Source of the DNA: Prevotella sp. tf2-5
GTDB lineage: Bacteria > Bacteroidota > Bacteroidia > Bacteroidales > Bacteroidaceae
NCBI RefSeq assembly: GCF_900115435.1
Contig: NZ_FOWK01000014.1
Coordinates: 25,966 to 89,965, forward strand
Reading direction: 5' to 3'
DNA length: 64,000 nucleotides
Below the pieces are notes generated by a model. It searched no databases. It worked only from the letters and a program-made list of their open reading frames with translations, and was not told the DNA's origin. The translations under genes were made by a program, and so were the position numbers. Below are positions 8,397-17,273 of this stretch, piece by piece. Positions within the stretch are counted from its first letter, which is position 1, and each line of letters opens with the position of its first letter.

Positions 8397-9821
8397 TTAT
8401 TTATTACGTTCCTCAATCTTCTTGTTGATGTTATCGATGACCTCATCCGTCAACTCATACTTGGAGATGATGAACATAGCAAGGAGGAGCAGGATTGCCG
8501 GTATGATGCAGACAAGCCAGCGGATACCCTCCTGAGCCAGCGGTGTCTGGAGCTCCAGGTCATTCATGAAATAAGCACCGGCAGCATTACCTACAGACAT
8601 CATGGCAAAAGCGGTAATGAAGAACAATGCAATGACGCGGAGAGGACGGTTACGCATGAACTCCATCCACAAGTCGCTGACCTTCACATTAGCCGACTCC
8701 GACTGGTCCATCACCACACGCTCCTTGGTCTGGCTGAAGCAGAAGATCAGCAGTGCCAATCCGATGAGCGAGTAAATCAGCATCGTCGTAAACCATGCAC
8801 CAGAATCTTTCGGAAGAGTTGTCGCTTCCTCAGCGGGGACATAGCTGCACATAGCCAGCACCAGTCCGGGGACGACGCCACCCAGAGCCATACCAGCCTT
8901 GAAGAAGATACCTGTAAGGGCATTCACAATACCTGCGATACGACGACCTGTGGTGTACTCCGCATAGGAAATGACCTCTGGGATGAGCGCCCACATATAA
9001 CCTGTGGCGACAATGACACCCGTTGACTTGATAAACTGTGCGATATAAACCAAGGTGATATTCTCCTTCACAGTACCCATCTTACTGATGATATAGAGCA
9101 TTGCCATACCGAGGATGGCAACCGTCAGGAAGATGTAGAACATATTCTTCTTACCCACCTTCTTCTTGATGGCAGGAACAAGAGGCATGAAGATGAACGA
9201 GGGCAGAGAGCCGAGACCCATGAACAGAGCCATCTCTATGGGTAATGTCTCTGAAGAGGCGAAGATAGCCACAAGGATAGGTACACCGGCAGATACTGCC
9301 AAGCCACCGACATTAGCCATAAACATACGAACAGAGGTCAGTATCGTGATCTCATCCGTATCACGGGTCAACGAAGAGTTCAGGGCTCCATAAGGTACAT
9401 TAATCAAGGTATAGAGCATGGACATGCCCACATAAGTGATATAGGCATAAATCAGGGAAGGAGCAAAACCGTCCCAGAAACAGAGTATGGCAAGGATTGT
9501 CAACGGGATACCACCCATGACGAGATAGCTACGATACTTTCCCCAGGCAGGATTATGCTTGTCCACAAAGGTTCCTACAAGGGGATCCCATAACACGTCG
9601 ACAAGTCGTACCACCAGGAACATCGTTCCTGCCAGCCCTGCTGATCTGGCGGCGTCACCACCCAGCACATACACATCGGTGTAGAAGAATAGTAGATACA
9701 TGCAGATGGTCTGATAAATCAGATTCTGCGCCAAGTCACCTGCACCAAAACCGATGCGCTGGACCCATGAGAGCTTATAGAAGCCTTTCGTCTCTTGCTC
9801 TTTTTCTAAAACTGTTGCCAT
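8397..9821 (-). CDS. GPH-family (MFS) sugar:cation symporter, second copy at the xylan locus
   Basis: 474 residues with 12 predicted spans. It starts MATVLEKEQETKGFYKLSWVQRIGFGAGDLAQNL and contains DKHNPAWGKYRSYLVMG and INVPYGALNSSLTRDTDE, which are standard for the melibiose-carrier-like GPH family. It is only distantly similar to the symporter at 4681-6177, so it is not a recent duplicate. It is monocistronic, between a terminator and its own promoter, and its promoter carries the same operator-like block as the xylanase operon. I infer co-induction with xylan use and a different glycoside or pentoside as substrate. Confidence 0.87.
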   Translation of the reverse strand: MATVLEKEQETKGFYKLSWVQRIGFGAGDLAQNLIYQTICMYLLFFYTDVYVLGGDAARSAGLAGTMFLVVRLVDVLWDPLVGTFVDKHNPAWGKYRSYLVMGGIPLTILAILCFWDGFAPSLIYAYITYVGMSMLYTLINVPYGALNSSLTRDTDEITILTSVRMFMANVGGLAVSAGVPILVAIFASSETLPIEMALFMGLGSLPSFIFMPLVPAIKKKVGKKNMFYIFLTVAILGMAMLYIISKMGTVKENITLVYIAQFIKSTGVIVATGYMWALIPEVISYAEYTTGRRIAGIVNALTGIFFKAGMALGGVVPGLVLAMCSYVPAEEATTLPKDSGAWFTTMLIYSLIGLALLIFCFSQTKERVVMDQSESANVKVSDLWMEFMRNRPLRVIALFFITAFAMMSVGNAAGAYFMNDLELQTPLAQEGIRWLVCIIPAILLLLAMFIISKYELTDEVIDNINKKIEERNK

Positions 9822-9865
9822 TTTGTTATTGGTTTAATTAATCTGTGTCTATTAGAATTCAGCTG

Positions 9866-9873
9866 CAAAGATA
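9866..9873 (-). promoter_or_regulatory. -7 box of the second symporter
   Basis: TATCTTTG on the minus strand. Transcription would begin near 9859, about 38 nt before the ATG at 9821. The region where -33 should be is taken up by the start of the shared block 9895-9937. Confidence 0.6.
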
Positions 9874-9894
9874 ATACTTTCTATTTGAATTCCT

Positions 9895-9937
9895 GTTTCA
9901 AATTTGTAACAAAAAACTACTGCTTTTGTTTCATGCT
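9895..9937 (-). promoter_or_regulatory. Operator-like block shared with the xylanase operon promoter
   Basis: Second copy of the block described at 6239-6281; same orientation and nearly the same distance (21 against 20 bp) to the -7 box. Confidence 0.6.
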
Positions 9938-9978
9938 GAGAGATGACCCCCATGTTTAACCTTTATAAACACTTCGTC

Positions 9979-10827
9979 TTAACGTCGTTGCCCCTTTCGG
10001 AACATACACACGACTCCCAGGAGAATGAAGGGAATAGACAAGATTTGTCCCATGTCAAGAGGTAGCGAGGCCTCGAAAGCCTCTTGTATCTCCTTGGTAT
10101 ATTCTATGAAGAAACGGAAGGTAAAGATATAGGTGAGACAGAAACCGAAATACCACCCCGTGCCGATCTTCTCCGGCTTTCTCTTATGCAACCACCACAT
10201 CAGGAAGAACAAGATAGCATAAGCTATTGCCTCATACAGCTGACCCGGGTGACGTGGCATCATGTCCACACGCTCAAAGATAAATGCCCAAGGCACATCC
10301 GTCACCTTTCCGATAATCTCAGAGTTCATCAGGTTGCCCAGACGGATGAAACAAGCCATTGAGCCAGTGGCAATAGCGATGTTGTCGAGAACGGTCCAGA
10401 TACCCAACTTGGTCTTCCGGACATAGAGCCATAAGGCTATTATCAGTCCCAGCGTGCCCCCATGACTTGCCAGTCCCTCGTAGCCTATGAATTTCCATCC
10501 GCCGTCAGCGAGGAAACGAATCGGCAGGAACATCTCGACGATACCCTTCCCGCTGGTAAGGAAATAATCCGGCTCATAGAAGATGCAGTGTCCCAGCCGG
10601 GCTCCAATCAGGATACCCAGAAAACAATAAAGGAAGAGCGGTTCAAAAAGTTCCTCCTTGATTTTCTGTTCGCGATAAAGACGCTGCACCAACAGGTATG
10701 CGACGGCAAAGCCTATCAGCCAGCATAGTCCATACCAGCGGAACGGACCTATCCCTACACTCGGATTCCAGTGGATATAATATAATATAGTGCCTACAGT
10801 TCCCATAATACCTATAGTCCCTATCAC
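9979..10827 (-). CDS. lgt: Prolipoprotein diacylglyceryl transferase
   Basis: Transfers diacylglycerol from phosphatidylglycerol to the lipobox cysteine of prolipoproteins in the inner membrane. 282 residues with about seven spans. Marks are [15 protein letters not shown], the conserved ASHGGTLG and the Lgt signature [17 protein letters not shown] followed by HPGQLYEA. The start taken is GTG 10827, which overlaps the ychF stop (GTGA); the ATG seven codons later (10806) is an alternative giving a more usual N-terminus. Second gene of an operon behind ychF, probably translationally coupled to it. Confidence 0.93.
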   Translation of the reverse strand: MIGTIGIMGTVGTILYYIHWNPSVGIGPFRWYGLCWLIGFAVAYLLVQRLYREQKIKEELFEPLFLYCFLGILIGARLGHCIFYEPDYFLTSGKGIVEMFLPIRFLADGGWKFIGYEGLASHGGTLGLIIALWLYVRKTKLGIWTVLDNIAIATGSMACFIRLGNLMNSEIIGKVTDVPWAFIFERVDMMPRHPGQLYEAIAYAILFFLMWWLHKRKPEKIGTGWYFGFCLTYIFTFRFFIEYTKEIQEAFEASLPLDMGQILSIPFILLGVVCMFRKGQRR

Positions 10828-11924
10828 ACATTAAACCTGAAGTGCATGATGTCACCATCCTGAACGACATACTCTTTACCCTCTATGCCCATCTTTCCTG
10901 CCTCACGGACGGCAGCCTCCGAGCCATACTGGATATAGTCGTCGTATTTGATGACCTCCGCACGGATAAATCCTTTCTCAAAGTCGGTATGGATCACACC
11001 GGCACACTGAGGAGCCTTCCATCCCTTGTGGTAGGTCCATGCCTTCACCTCCATCTCACCGGCAGTGATGAAGGTCTCGAGATTCAGTAGAGAGTATGCC
11101 TTCTTGATAAGACGGTTGACACCACTCTCCTCCAGACCTAGCTCCTCCAGGAACATCTGTTTGTCCTCATAGCTCTCCAGCTCGGCGATATCCTCCTCCG
11201 TCTTGGCAGCGATAATCATCGCCTCGGCACCCTCCTCCTTGGCAAGTGCCTCGACTTTCTGTGTGAAGGCGTTACCTTCCTTCGCGTCAGCCTCACTGAC
11301 ATTACATACATAAAGGACAGGCTTCGCCGTCAACAGGAAGAGATTGCGGGCACAGTCTTGTTCCTCCTTACTCTCGAACTCCACGATACGGGCATTCTTT
11401 CCCTGGTCGAGCACTTCCTTATATGCTTTCAGCACGGTGACCTCCACCTTTGCCTCCTTGTTACCGGCGGCGGCAGCCTTCTCCGTCTTGGCAAGACGAC
11501 TCTCAATAGTCTCCAAGTCTTTCAGTTGAAGCTCTGTGTCGATAATCTCCTTATCACGGATAGGGTCTATAGTACCGTCCACATGGGTGATATTGTCATC
11601 CTCAAAACAACGCAGCACATGGATGATGGCATCCGTCTCACGGATATTTCCTAAGAACTTGTTACCCAGGCCCTCCCCTTTGGAGGCACCCTTTACCAGT
11701 CCTGCGATATCCACGATCTCACAGGTTGCCGGAACGATACGTCCCGGATGAACGATCTCCGCCAGTTTGGTGAGTCGCTCATCAGGAACGGTGATGACAC
11801 CCACGTTCGGCTCTATCGTACAAAATGGAAAGTTGGCTGCCTGTGCCTTGGCACTCGACAAACAATTAAACAGAGTAGACTTACCCACGTTGGGCAGTCC
11901 CACAATACCACATTTTAATGACAT
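10824..11924 (-). CDS. ychF: Ribosome-associated P-loop ATPase YchF (OLA1/Obg-like)
   Basis: 366 residues, the usual length. N-terminal G domain has [12 protein letters not shown] (G1), [20 protein letters not shown] (G3 region) and CNVSEAD in the place of the G4 motif, which is the NxxE form that makes YchF prefer ATP over GTP. A coiled-coil region follows (residues about 130-200) and a C-terminal TGS domain ([17 protein letters not shown] to the end). First gene of the ychF-lgt operon behind a promoter at 11954-11985. The pairing with lgt is a matter of transcription and does not suggest shared function. Confidence 0.95.
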   Translation of the reverse strand: MSLKCGIVGLPNVGKSTLFNCLSSAKAQAANFPFCTIEPNVGVITVPDERLTKLAEIVHPGRIVPATCEIVDIAGLVKGASKGEGLGNKFLGNIRETDAIIHVLRCFEDDNITHVDGTIDPIRDKEIIDTELQLKDLETIESRLAKTEKAAAAGNKEAKVEVTVLKAYKEVLDQGKNARIVEFESKEEQDCARNLFLLTAKPVLYVCNVSEADAKEGNAFTQKVEALAKEEGAEAMIIAAKTEEDIAELESYEDKQMFLEELGLEESGVNRLIKKAYSLLNLETFITAGEMEVKAWTYHKGWKAPQCAGVIHTDFEKGFIRAEVIKYDDYIQYGSEAAVREAGKMGIEGKEYVVQDGDIMHFRFNV

Positions 11925-11953
11925 CTTTTCAAATAAACGTTTATATTCGCCTG

Positions 11954-11985
11954 CAAAATTATTAATAATTCACCGAATAGCCAAA
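11954..11985 (-). promoter_or_regulatory. Promoter of ychF-lgt
   Basis: Minus strand TTTG at 11985-11982, 20-bp gap, TAATTTTG at 11961-11954. The leader would be about 23 nt. Confidence 0.7.
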
Positions 11986-12004
11986 TTTATTTCAAATCTA
12001 CTTG

Positions 12005-12205
12005 TTATTTAGTCGCAATAATCCGACAATACTTGTGAATATTGGTCCCATCAAACGTTAGGAGCATCAACCAACCGGCAATACTATTCATCGTTACATC
12101 CTCAGAAATAAATCTGCGCAAGAGTTTCATGAGGCGAGGATGCGTGTAATAATAGCAAGATGTACGATCGAGCTTCCTCAAAGTTGGTCTGATCTTTTCT
12201 GACAA
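12005..12205 (-). other. Short open frame with its own promoter-like box, function unknown
   Basis: 66 codons from a TTG at 12205; the frame continues upstream (KDVSFTDLSEKIRPTLRKLD) without an ATG. A TATTTTTG box on the minus strand at 12241-12234 would place a transcript start near 12227. The translation is basic and contains PRLMKLLRRFISEDVTMNSIAGW; I do not recognise it. It may be the 5' part of a decayed regulatory gene. The lack of a normal start and the short length make a real gene doubtful. Confidence 0.2.
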
Positions 12206-12400
12206 GTCGGTAAAACTTACATCCTTTATGATGCAAAAATACGAAAAAGAAAGAGAAGAAACAAATACTTAATGCAAAAAAATTAGAATTGAGATCTTTT
12301 TTTCGTATATGTCGCCCACCTGTCCCTTGACATCTTTGAGGATTTTTTCTTCACCGTATTTCTTCTTTATTTAAAGCCTTTAATTAATTCGTTTGGAGGC

Positions 12401-12564
12401 TTAAATCACCTCGTTTGAAGCCTTTATTTATCGGCGTTTGAACCACATCGAGTGATTTAAGTGATTCTATAATACACGAATTATATATATAGCAAAAATA
12501 ATTATGGGGATAATTAATTTAGTAATATATAGATTTACAGAAAATACAATCACTAAAATCACTT
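12401..12564. repeat. Intergenic island 1: conserved core between AAGTGATT-type inverted arms
   Basis: The core 12415-12442 (CCTTTATTTATCGGCGTTTG) is flanked by TTAAATCACcTCG (12401-12413) and CGAGTGATTTAA (12449-12460). The right arm continues as a tandem AGTGATTtaAGTGATT, and its complement returns at 12548-12564 as a tandem of AATCACT. The stretch 11925-12907 has no confidently called gene; besides this island it holds the doubtful frame 12005-12205, an AT-rich part and the hairpin at 12674. Confidence 0.6.
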
Positions 12565-12673
12565 TTTTATTAAAACAGCGATGCAAATCGCTCATTATCA
12601 ACAAGTTTAGACGTTTCTGCATTTGTCGTTTTAGATGACCTCATAAATTAAAATCGGGACGATTCTTGCTCTG

Positions 12674-12697
12674 CTCACAAAGGGATCCCCCTGTGAG
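12674..12697. repeat. Hairpin repeat, copy 1
   Basis: CTCACA at 12674-12679 pairs with TGTGAG at 12692-12697 around an inner GGG/CCC pairing. A near-identical hairpin, also followed by CA, lies at 22023-22047 in unrelated surroundings. Confidence 0.6.
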
Positions 12698-12792
12698 CAC
12701 AGATCATGAGGATTCATATGTCACTTACCCGTCCTATGACATATTCTGCAACTATGTGGAACCATATATCTTAAAAAAATCCATTGAAAGAC

Positions 12793-12823
12793 TTGCACCT
12801 TTCAGAAATAATCTTTATCTTTG
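12793..12823 (+). promoter_or_regulatory. Promoter of the DUF4143 ATPase gene
   Basis: TTG at 12793-12795, 20-bp gap, TATCTTTG at 12816-12823. Transcription would begin around 12830, at the first base of the 22-bp tandem repeats, so the whole array lies in the 5' leader. Confidence 0.65.
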
Positions 12824-12828
12824 CACTC

Positions 12829-12902
12829 AAGATTTGAACATTTCGTAAGCAAGATTTGAACATTTCGTAAGCAAGATTTGAACATTTCGTAAGCAAGATT
12901 TG
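12829..12902 (+). repeat. Tandem 22-bp repeats in the ATPase leader (3.4 copies)
   Basis: Three identical 22-bp units at 12829-12850, 12851-12872 and 12873-12894, each built on AAGATTTGAACATTTCG, then 8 bp of a fourth, ending 5 bp before the ATG at 12908. The unit length is not a multiple of three and the array is untranslated. Confidence 0.9.
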
Positions 12903-12907
12903 AGTAT

Positions 12908-14095
12908 ATGAAATACAGAAGACCCCAATATTCAGAGGTGCTTGAACGGATGAATGAGCCACGTAAATTCATCCAGGTTTTGGCAGGTCCTCGTCAGGTA
13001 GGTAAGTCGACGCTAATAGACCAAGTGTTGGCAGAATGTCATTTGCCACATTATTTATATAATGCAGACGGAATTGACGAAAATGATACAGACTGGATTC
13101 GTCGGATATGGGAAAGTGTCCGTATTCAGATGGATACTAAAAAACAGAAAGATGCAGTACTTGTCATTGATGAGATTCATAAGATCAAGCGATGGAGTGA
13201 AATCGTAAAACGAGAGTGGGATGCTGACACGCACAATCATCGTCCACTTAAGCTCTTCCTTCTAGGTTCATCACGTCTGATGCTTCGCAAAGGACTGACA
13301 GAATCATTGGCTGGTCGTTTTGAATTGATACGATTAGGACATTGGACATTACAAGAGATGGGTGATGCTTTCGGATGGAATCTCGATGAGTGGATTTATT
13401 ATGGAGGATATCCTGGCAGTGCAGGACTTATAAAGGAAATGCGCCGATGGCGAAAATATATCAAAGAGTCGCTGGTGGCTCCTGCTGTTGAAAAGGACGT
13501 CATACTGACGTCTAATATATATAGGCCGGCACTTATGAAACAACTTTTTGAGTTGGGTTGTTCCTACTCAGCAGAGTTACTCTCTCTCACCAAGGCATTA
13601 GGACAACTTCAGGATGCAGGCAATGTAACCACATTGTCATCCTATCTGGAAATTCTCAATCAGAGCAATCTTTTAGCAGGACTTCAAAAATATGCCAATG
13701 ACGAGGCACGTCGCTATCAATCTGTACCGAAATATCAGGTATATAACAATGCTTTGCTTACTGCTTATAAAGGCACATCCTACGAAAAAGACCGCATAGA
13801 TCCGCAGATATGGGGACGTTGGGTCGAGTCTGCCGTTGGAGCCTATCTGCTTGGAGAAGCCGAAGAGGAAGGTTACAAAGTCTATTATTGGCGAGAGCGA
13901 TCTGATGAAGTTGACTTTGTCATTGTCCGTCAGGGAGAAACCATTGCATTAGAGGTAAAGAGTGGGCGTCGTGGGATGAATAGTGGTTTACCCAAGTTCT
14001 GTGCTAACTTTCATCCTAAGCGAGCCCTTGTCATTGGTACCGATGGCATTCCCTTCGAAGACTTCTTCCGTATGCGGATAGAAGATTTGTTTTAA
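12908..14095 (+). CDS. AAA-family ATPase with C-terminal DUF4143 domain
   Basis: 395 residues. The P-loop is AGPRQVGKSTLID (about 26-38) and the Walker B is AVLVIDEIHKI; the AAA_14 part is followed by DUF4143, ending with WRERSDEVDFVIVRQGETIALEVKSG, a PD-(D/E)xK-like E/D-V-K pattern often seen in this family. Such ATPases are frequent, multi-copy accessory genes in Bacteroidetes; their function is not established. Start ATG 12908 follows the 22-bp repeats. Base composition is lower in GC than the neighbouring ychF and xylan genes, in keeping with acquisition. Confidence 0.88.
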   Translation: MKYRRPQYSEVLERMNEPRKFIQVLAGPRQVGKSTLIDQVLAECHLPHYLYNADGIDENDTDWIRRIWESVRIQMDTKKQKDAVLVIDEIHKIKRWSEIVKREWDADTHNHRPLKLFLLGSSRLMLRKGLTESLAGRFELIRLGHWTLQEMGDAFGWNLDEWIYYGGYPGSAGLIKEMRRWRKYIKESLVAPAVEKDVILTSNIYRPALMKQLFELGCSYSAELLSLTKALGQLQDAGNVTTLSSYLEILNQSNLLAGLQKYANDEARRYQSVPKYQVYNNALLTAYKGTSYEKDRIDPQIWGRWVESAVGAYLLGEAEEEGYKVYYWRERSDEVDFVIVRQGETIALEVKSGRRGMNSGLPKFCANFHPKRALVIGTDGIPFEDFFRMRIEDLF

Positions 14096-14256
14096 GTGAC
14101 AATGGTACCTGTCCCTAGTGTTCCCTCGTCACATTAAAAGATTAAACATTGAATTGCGGGAGTGAAACAGGTACCTGTCCCTGCGTTCCTTTGTTTCAAG
14201 GTATTCTAACGACACTTTCGAGGAGTAAGTAGCCTTCTTACATTCTTGCACCTACA

Positions 14257-14322
14257 GCTGCAAGGTCGTTCAGCCATAGGTGCAAGGTCGTTCAGCCATA
14301 GGTGCAAGATGGTGTAGCCCTA
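14257..14322 (+). repeat. Second 22-bp tandem repeat, downstream of the ATPase gene
   Basis: Two near-identical units (14257-14278 and 14279-14300, sharing TGCAAGGTCGTTCAGCCATA) and a third, diverged one at 14301-14322. The period equals that of the array upstream of the ATPase gene but the sequence differs. Around it, 14096-14200 holds two GGTACCTGTCCC-type palindromic fragments of the REP kind. No gene is supported in 14096-14520. Confidence 0.75.
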
Positions 14323-14370
14323 ACTGAAACCCTACAATTGAAATGACGGAGGTGTTCGGAGGTGTTGACC

Positions 14371-14442
14371 AAACACCTCCTCCCTCTAAATCCCTTTGTT
14401 CATCGGCTTTCAGCGCATGTTGACGGAGGTGAGGGGGTGTTT
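14371..14442. repeat. Intergenic island 2: conserved core between CACCTCC-type arms
   Basis: AAACACCTCCTCC (14371-14383) and the complementary GGAGGTGagggGGTGTTT (14425-14442) enclose the core ATCCCTTTGTTCATCGGCTT (14390-14409). Extra GGAGGTGTT copies precede it at 14348-14367. Confidence 0.6.
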
Positions 14443-14465
14443 TTGCGTAATTTCTTTTGAAAAAC

Positions 14466-14496
14466 TTGCAACTATCATTTCTTATTTGTATCTTTG
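14466..14496 (+). promoter_or_regulatory. Promoter in front of the GIY-YIG/XRE chimera
   Basis: TTG at 14466-14468, 20-bp gap, TATCTTTG at 14489-14496; the ATG at 14521 lies about 18 nt after the implied start. The promoter looks intact although the gene is not; it may now serve the secreted-protein gene at 14761. Confidence 0.6.
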
Positions 14497-14520
14497 TATT
14501 CAAAATAACCAATAACGCAA

Positions 14521-14746
14521 TGAGTAACAAAGAACCTGGCAACGTTTACATACTAACCAACCCTGCTTTCGCGAGGATTGGGTGAAGATTGGTACGTCGG
14601 AGAATACAGTTTCCAAATGGTGCACTAAATCTTCTCAGCCAGACATCGTAATCCTCGCAAAGATTTCTAAAATATTAAATGTTGGTGTGGAGGATTTATT
14701 CAATAAGAAGTTAATGGAATCTATATTAATCCAGTTACAATTATAA
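14521..14746 (+). pseudogene. Chimeric remnant: GIY-YIG N-terminus joined to an XRE-type C-terminus
   Basis: The ATG frame reads MSNKEPGNVYILTNPAFARIG and stops after 21 codons; it is the start of a GIY-YIG protein in which relatives continue as NPxFREDWVKIG. Loss of one C around 14568 explains the break, because the +1 frame carries on as EDWVKIGTS. That frame then changes without a stop into ENTVSKWCTKSSQPDIVILA plus KISKILNVGVEDLFNKK, the last two helices of an XRE/Cro helix-turn-helix, and ends at TAA 14746. The junction GTS suits both families, suggesting recombination at short shared sequence. Not a working gene. Confidence 0.65.
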
Positions 14747-14760
14747 TTAAACATGTTATT

Positions 14761-15435
14761 ATGAAGCGTCTATTGTCAATAATGCTATTAGCAATAAGTT
14801 GGGTTTATGTGAACGCCCAAGTAGATGGATTCTTTACTTGTCCTGAGTACAAAGCTGATATTCAGGAGTACAACAAGACAACCAAAGGCAGCAATAAGAA
14901 GCGTTGTCAAATGCTGATGAAATTAAACCACATGAATGACGATGGAGAAATTCAATATCAGTATGTTTTTCATGCTAAAGATACTTTAAATAGAGCGCAA
15001 CTCATGGAAACTGTTAAACGATGGGCAAAGACGAATTATAAAAACTATGAGAAGTCTACCATCAGCGAAACAGATAGTACGGCAGATTACACTGGTTATT
15101 TTCTGAACGTTGGGCAAGTCACTGGTGCCTTTAAGGCTGTCTTTATTAATGCTATCTCATATGTCCGTGTCGAGGTGAAAGCTGATAGAATAAGAATAAC
15201 AGCCACTGTCAGACATTACGTTTTGGCACAAGGAGGCGTTTCTGGTGCCAAGACAGCCCTGACATTGCCAAGAGATGTTTATCCATATACAGATTCATCA
15301 AACCAAAGCACCTATGCGCAAGCATATATAAACTGTAACCTCAACCTAATAACAACAGTCGGAAGTATCTTATTGTACCTTAATAAGAATTACCCATCCT
15401 TTTCGGCTAAAGAAAAGAAGGATGATGATTGGTAA
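14761..15435 (+). CDS. Secreted protein with a DUF4468-like (TBP-like fold) domain
   Basis: 224 residues with a signal peptide (MKRLLSIMLLAISWVYVNA, cleaved before QVDGFF). The pattern QYQYVFHAKDTLNRAQLMETVKRWAKTNY followed by a beta-rich stretch (TGYFLNVGQVTGAF, VRVEVKADRIRITATVRHYVL) matches DUF4468, found in periplasmic proteins of Bacteroidetes with unknown role. It begins 14 bp after the chimeric pseudogene and has no promoter of its own that I can see. Domain call is by pattern only. Confidence 0.6.
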   Translation: MKRLLSIMLLAISWVYVNAQVDGFFTCPEYKADIQEYNKTTKGSNKKRCQMLMKLNHMNDDGEIQYQYVFHAKDTLNRAQLMETVKRWAKTNYKNYEKSTISETDSTADYTGYFLNVGQVTGAFKAVFINAISYVRVEVKADRIRITATVRHYVLAQGGVSGAKTALTLPRDVYPYTDSSNQSTYAQAYINCNLNLITTVGSILLYLNKNYPSFSAKEKKDDDW

Positions 15436-15597
15436 TTGTCGTTAATCGGTTAATAAATAATCACAATTAAGAGACTTATAAAAAGTTAATGTTTGAAAAA
15501 GTTAAAAGGGCATATATCTCTAGTTGCGATTTCTACATTATAAAGAAAGTGTAATATTCTGATTTGTCTTTTTAATGATTCTTTTTATATTAATGGA

Positions 15598-17214
15598 ATG
15601 AGTACGAAAGTTATACATCCAGTAGGTTACTGGTCTTTAGAAAAACTGATAGAAGAAGGCAAGAAGTACCATACTAAAGGAGAGTTTAAGAAACTGTCCC
15701 CATCAGCTTATGCCAAAGCTTGCCGTACAGGTTTGATAAAATCCATGGATTGGTTCAACAATGGAAGAAAGAAGAAACGTGGACCATACAAAGAACACAA
15801 ATATACAAAAAAGTATGTCGCTGCTATAATCAAAGAACACTGCTGTATTACAGTAACTGATCTGAGAAAAACCAATGAGTATGCTTATAAACAAGCTAGA
15901 GATAATAATTGGCTAAAAGAGCTAGGGCTGAGAGAGAACAAACATGAAGATGGCTATTGGACTGAAAATAGAGTATGGGATGTTGCACATCAATATACTA
16001 ACAAGAATGAATTCAGTAAGCATGAACCTGTAGCATATAAATGGGCTAGTCAATATGGGTTGTTAGAGAAGATGACCTGGATGAAAAGCCCTACGTATGA
16101 TGAAAGACGTGAGAACCATGACTCTGAAGTTTATGCATATGTTGACGAGCAGAATAAGGTGGTATATGTAGGCCTTGCTGTAGATATACAAAACAGAAAG
16201 AGATCCCACAAATATCAAAAAAATAGTGCTGTCAAAAAGTATTTTGGAAAAAACATTCCTGAACCTCTGATTTTAAAAACGCAACTTACTATAGATGAAA
16301 GCACCTATTGGGAAGATTACTTTAAACAAAAGTATATTTGTAAAGGATATAAAATACTTAATGTTGCCCCAACTGGTCTAGGGACAGGGTCAATAGGCGG
16401 TATTCCTAAATGGACATCTAAAGAAGCTGTATTTGAAGAATCTCATAAATATCAGAGTAGAAGCGAATTCAAGATGAAATCTGGAGGAGCTTATAATCAT
16501 GCTTTATCTAATGGATGGTTAGACGAAATGACTTGGTTAGAAAAACCATTACCAAAAATCAAGTGGACACGAGAAAAAGTGTTTGAAGAAAGTCATAAGT
16601 ATCAGTATAAGGGCGATTTTTGTAATGGCTCACCTCGTGCATACGAAGTTGCAATGAATAATGGTTGGCTAGAAGAAATGACATGGATTAAAGAGAGACG
16701 TAAACCTAGTAATTATTGGACTCGCGAAAGAGTATTTGAAGAAAGCCACAAATACACTAACAAAAAAGATTTTGAAGCCAATGCCAATACGGCATTTCAA
16801 AAAGCTATGCAAAATGGATGGCTAAAACAGATGCCGTGGCTAATGCCATTGCCATTAGGACCAGTCTCAGTTTGGACACATGAAAAGATTATTGACGAAT
16901 CTAGGAAATACACTTCAAAAACAGAATTCGCAGAGAAAAGTCCAACGGCATATCGTCATGCCTGTGAAGACAAATCAATATTTCAAGAGATGCCTTGGAT
17001 AGTTGAAAAAAAGAAGCCTGATGGTTGGTGGAATGATAAAGCAAGAGTTATGGAAGAAGGACATAAATACACTTCAAGAACAGCCTTTGCAAAGGGATCG
17101 TATTCGGCATGGAAGTCGGCAAAGAAGAATGGATGGCTAGACGAAATGACATGGATGGAAAACAATCGACATAGAGATTCCAAGGGATTGACACTTGACA
17201 TAAACGATGTCTGA
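15598..17214 (+). CDS. GIY-YIG nuclease embedded in eight copies of a roughly 43-residue module
   Basis: 538 residues, no signal peptide. The nuclease domain lies at about 176-260: VYAYVDEQNKVVYVG is the GIY-YIG strand pair, Arg200/Arg202 with His204 follow, Glu239 is a fitting metal ligand and ILNV closes the domain. Around it the same module repeats at about 11-53, 69-112 (diverged), 120-162, 272-314, 323-364, 374-415, 426-468 and 478-521. Each reads roughly W-(T/S)-x5-(E)-x-x-KY-x4-(E/D)F-x7-AY-x-A-x4-WL-x-x-MTW. Small repeated helical modules next to GIY-YIG domains usually bind DNA in homing endonucleases; here that is inferred. Low GC and its isolated position suggest acquisition. Confidence 0.75.
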   Translation: MSTKVIHPVGYWSLEKLIEEGKKYHTKGEFKKLSPSAYAKACRTGLIKSMDWFNNGRKKKRGPYKEHKYTKKYVAAIIKEHCCITVTDLRKTNEYAYKQARDNNWLKELGLRENKHEDGYWTENRVWDVAHQYTNKNEFSKHEPVAYKWASQYGLLEKMTWMKSPTYDERRENHDSEVYAYVDEQNKVVYVGLAVDIQNRKRSHKYQKNSAVKKYFGKNIPEPLILKTQLTIDESTYWEDYFKQKYICKGYKILNVAPTGLGTGSIGGIPKWTSKEAVFEESHKYQSRSEFKMKSGGAYNHALSNGWLDEMTWLEKPLPKIKWTREKVFEESHKYQYKGDFCNGSPRAYEVAMNNGWLEEMTWIKERRKPSNYWTRERVFEESHKYTNKKDFEANANTAFQKAMQNGWLKQMPWLMPLPLGPVSVWTHEKIIDESRKYTSKTEFAEKSPTAYRHACEDKSIFQEMPWIVEKKKPDGWWNDKARVMEEGHKYTSRTAFAKGSYSAWKSAKKNGWLDEMTWMENNRHRDSKGLTLDINDV

Positions 17215-17273
17215 AATCAGAAGTCTGAAGTAAGATACTTTTTTACTTAAAACGTGCATCTGGGAGGACACTA

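Noticed and set aside
12829..12902. Possible small CRISPR array (three equal direct repeats)
   Set aside because: The units are head to tail with no spacers between them and there are no cas genes in the window.
12590..12905. 60-codon frame 12666-12848 as a gene upstream of the ATPase
   Set aside because: It covers the hairpin repeat, the promoter and the first 22-bp unit, so its coding potential is accidental.
14270..14542. 90-codon open frame on the minus strand
   Set aside because: It runs through the 22-bp repeats and island 2, has low-complexity translation and would end in the promoter of the chimera; composition reflects the repeats.
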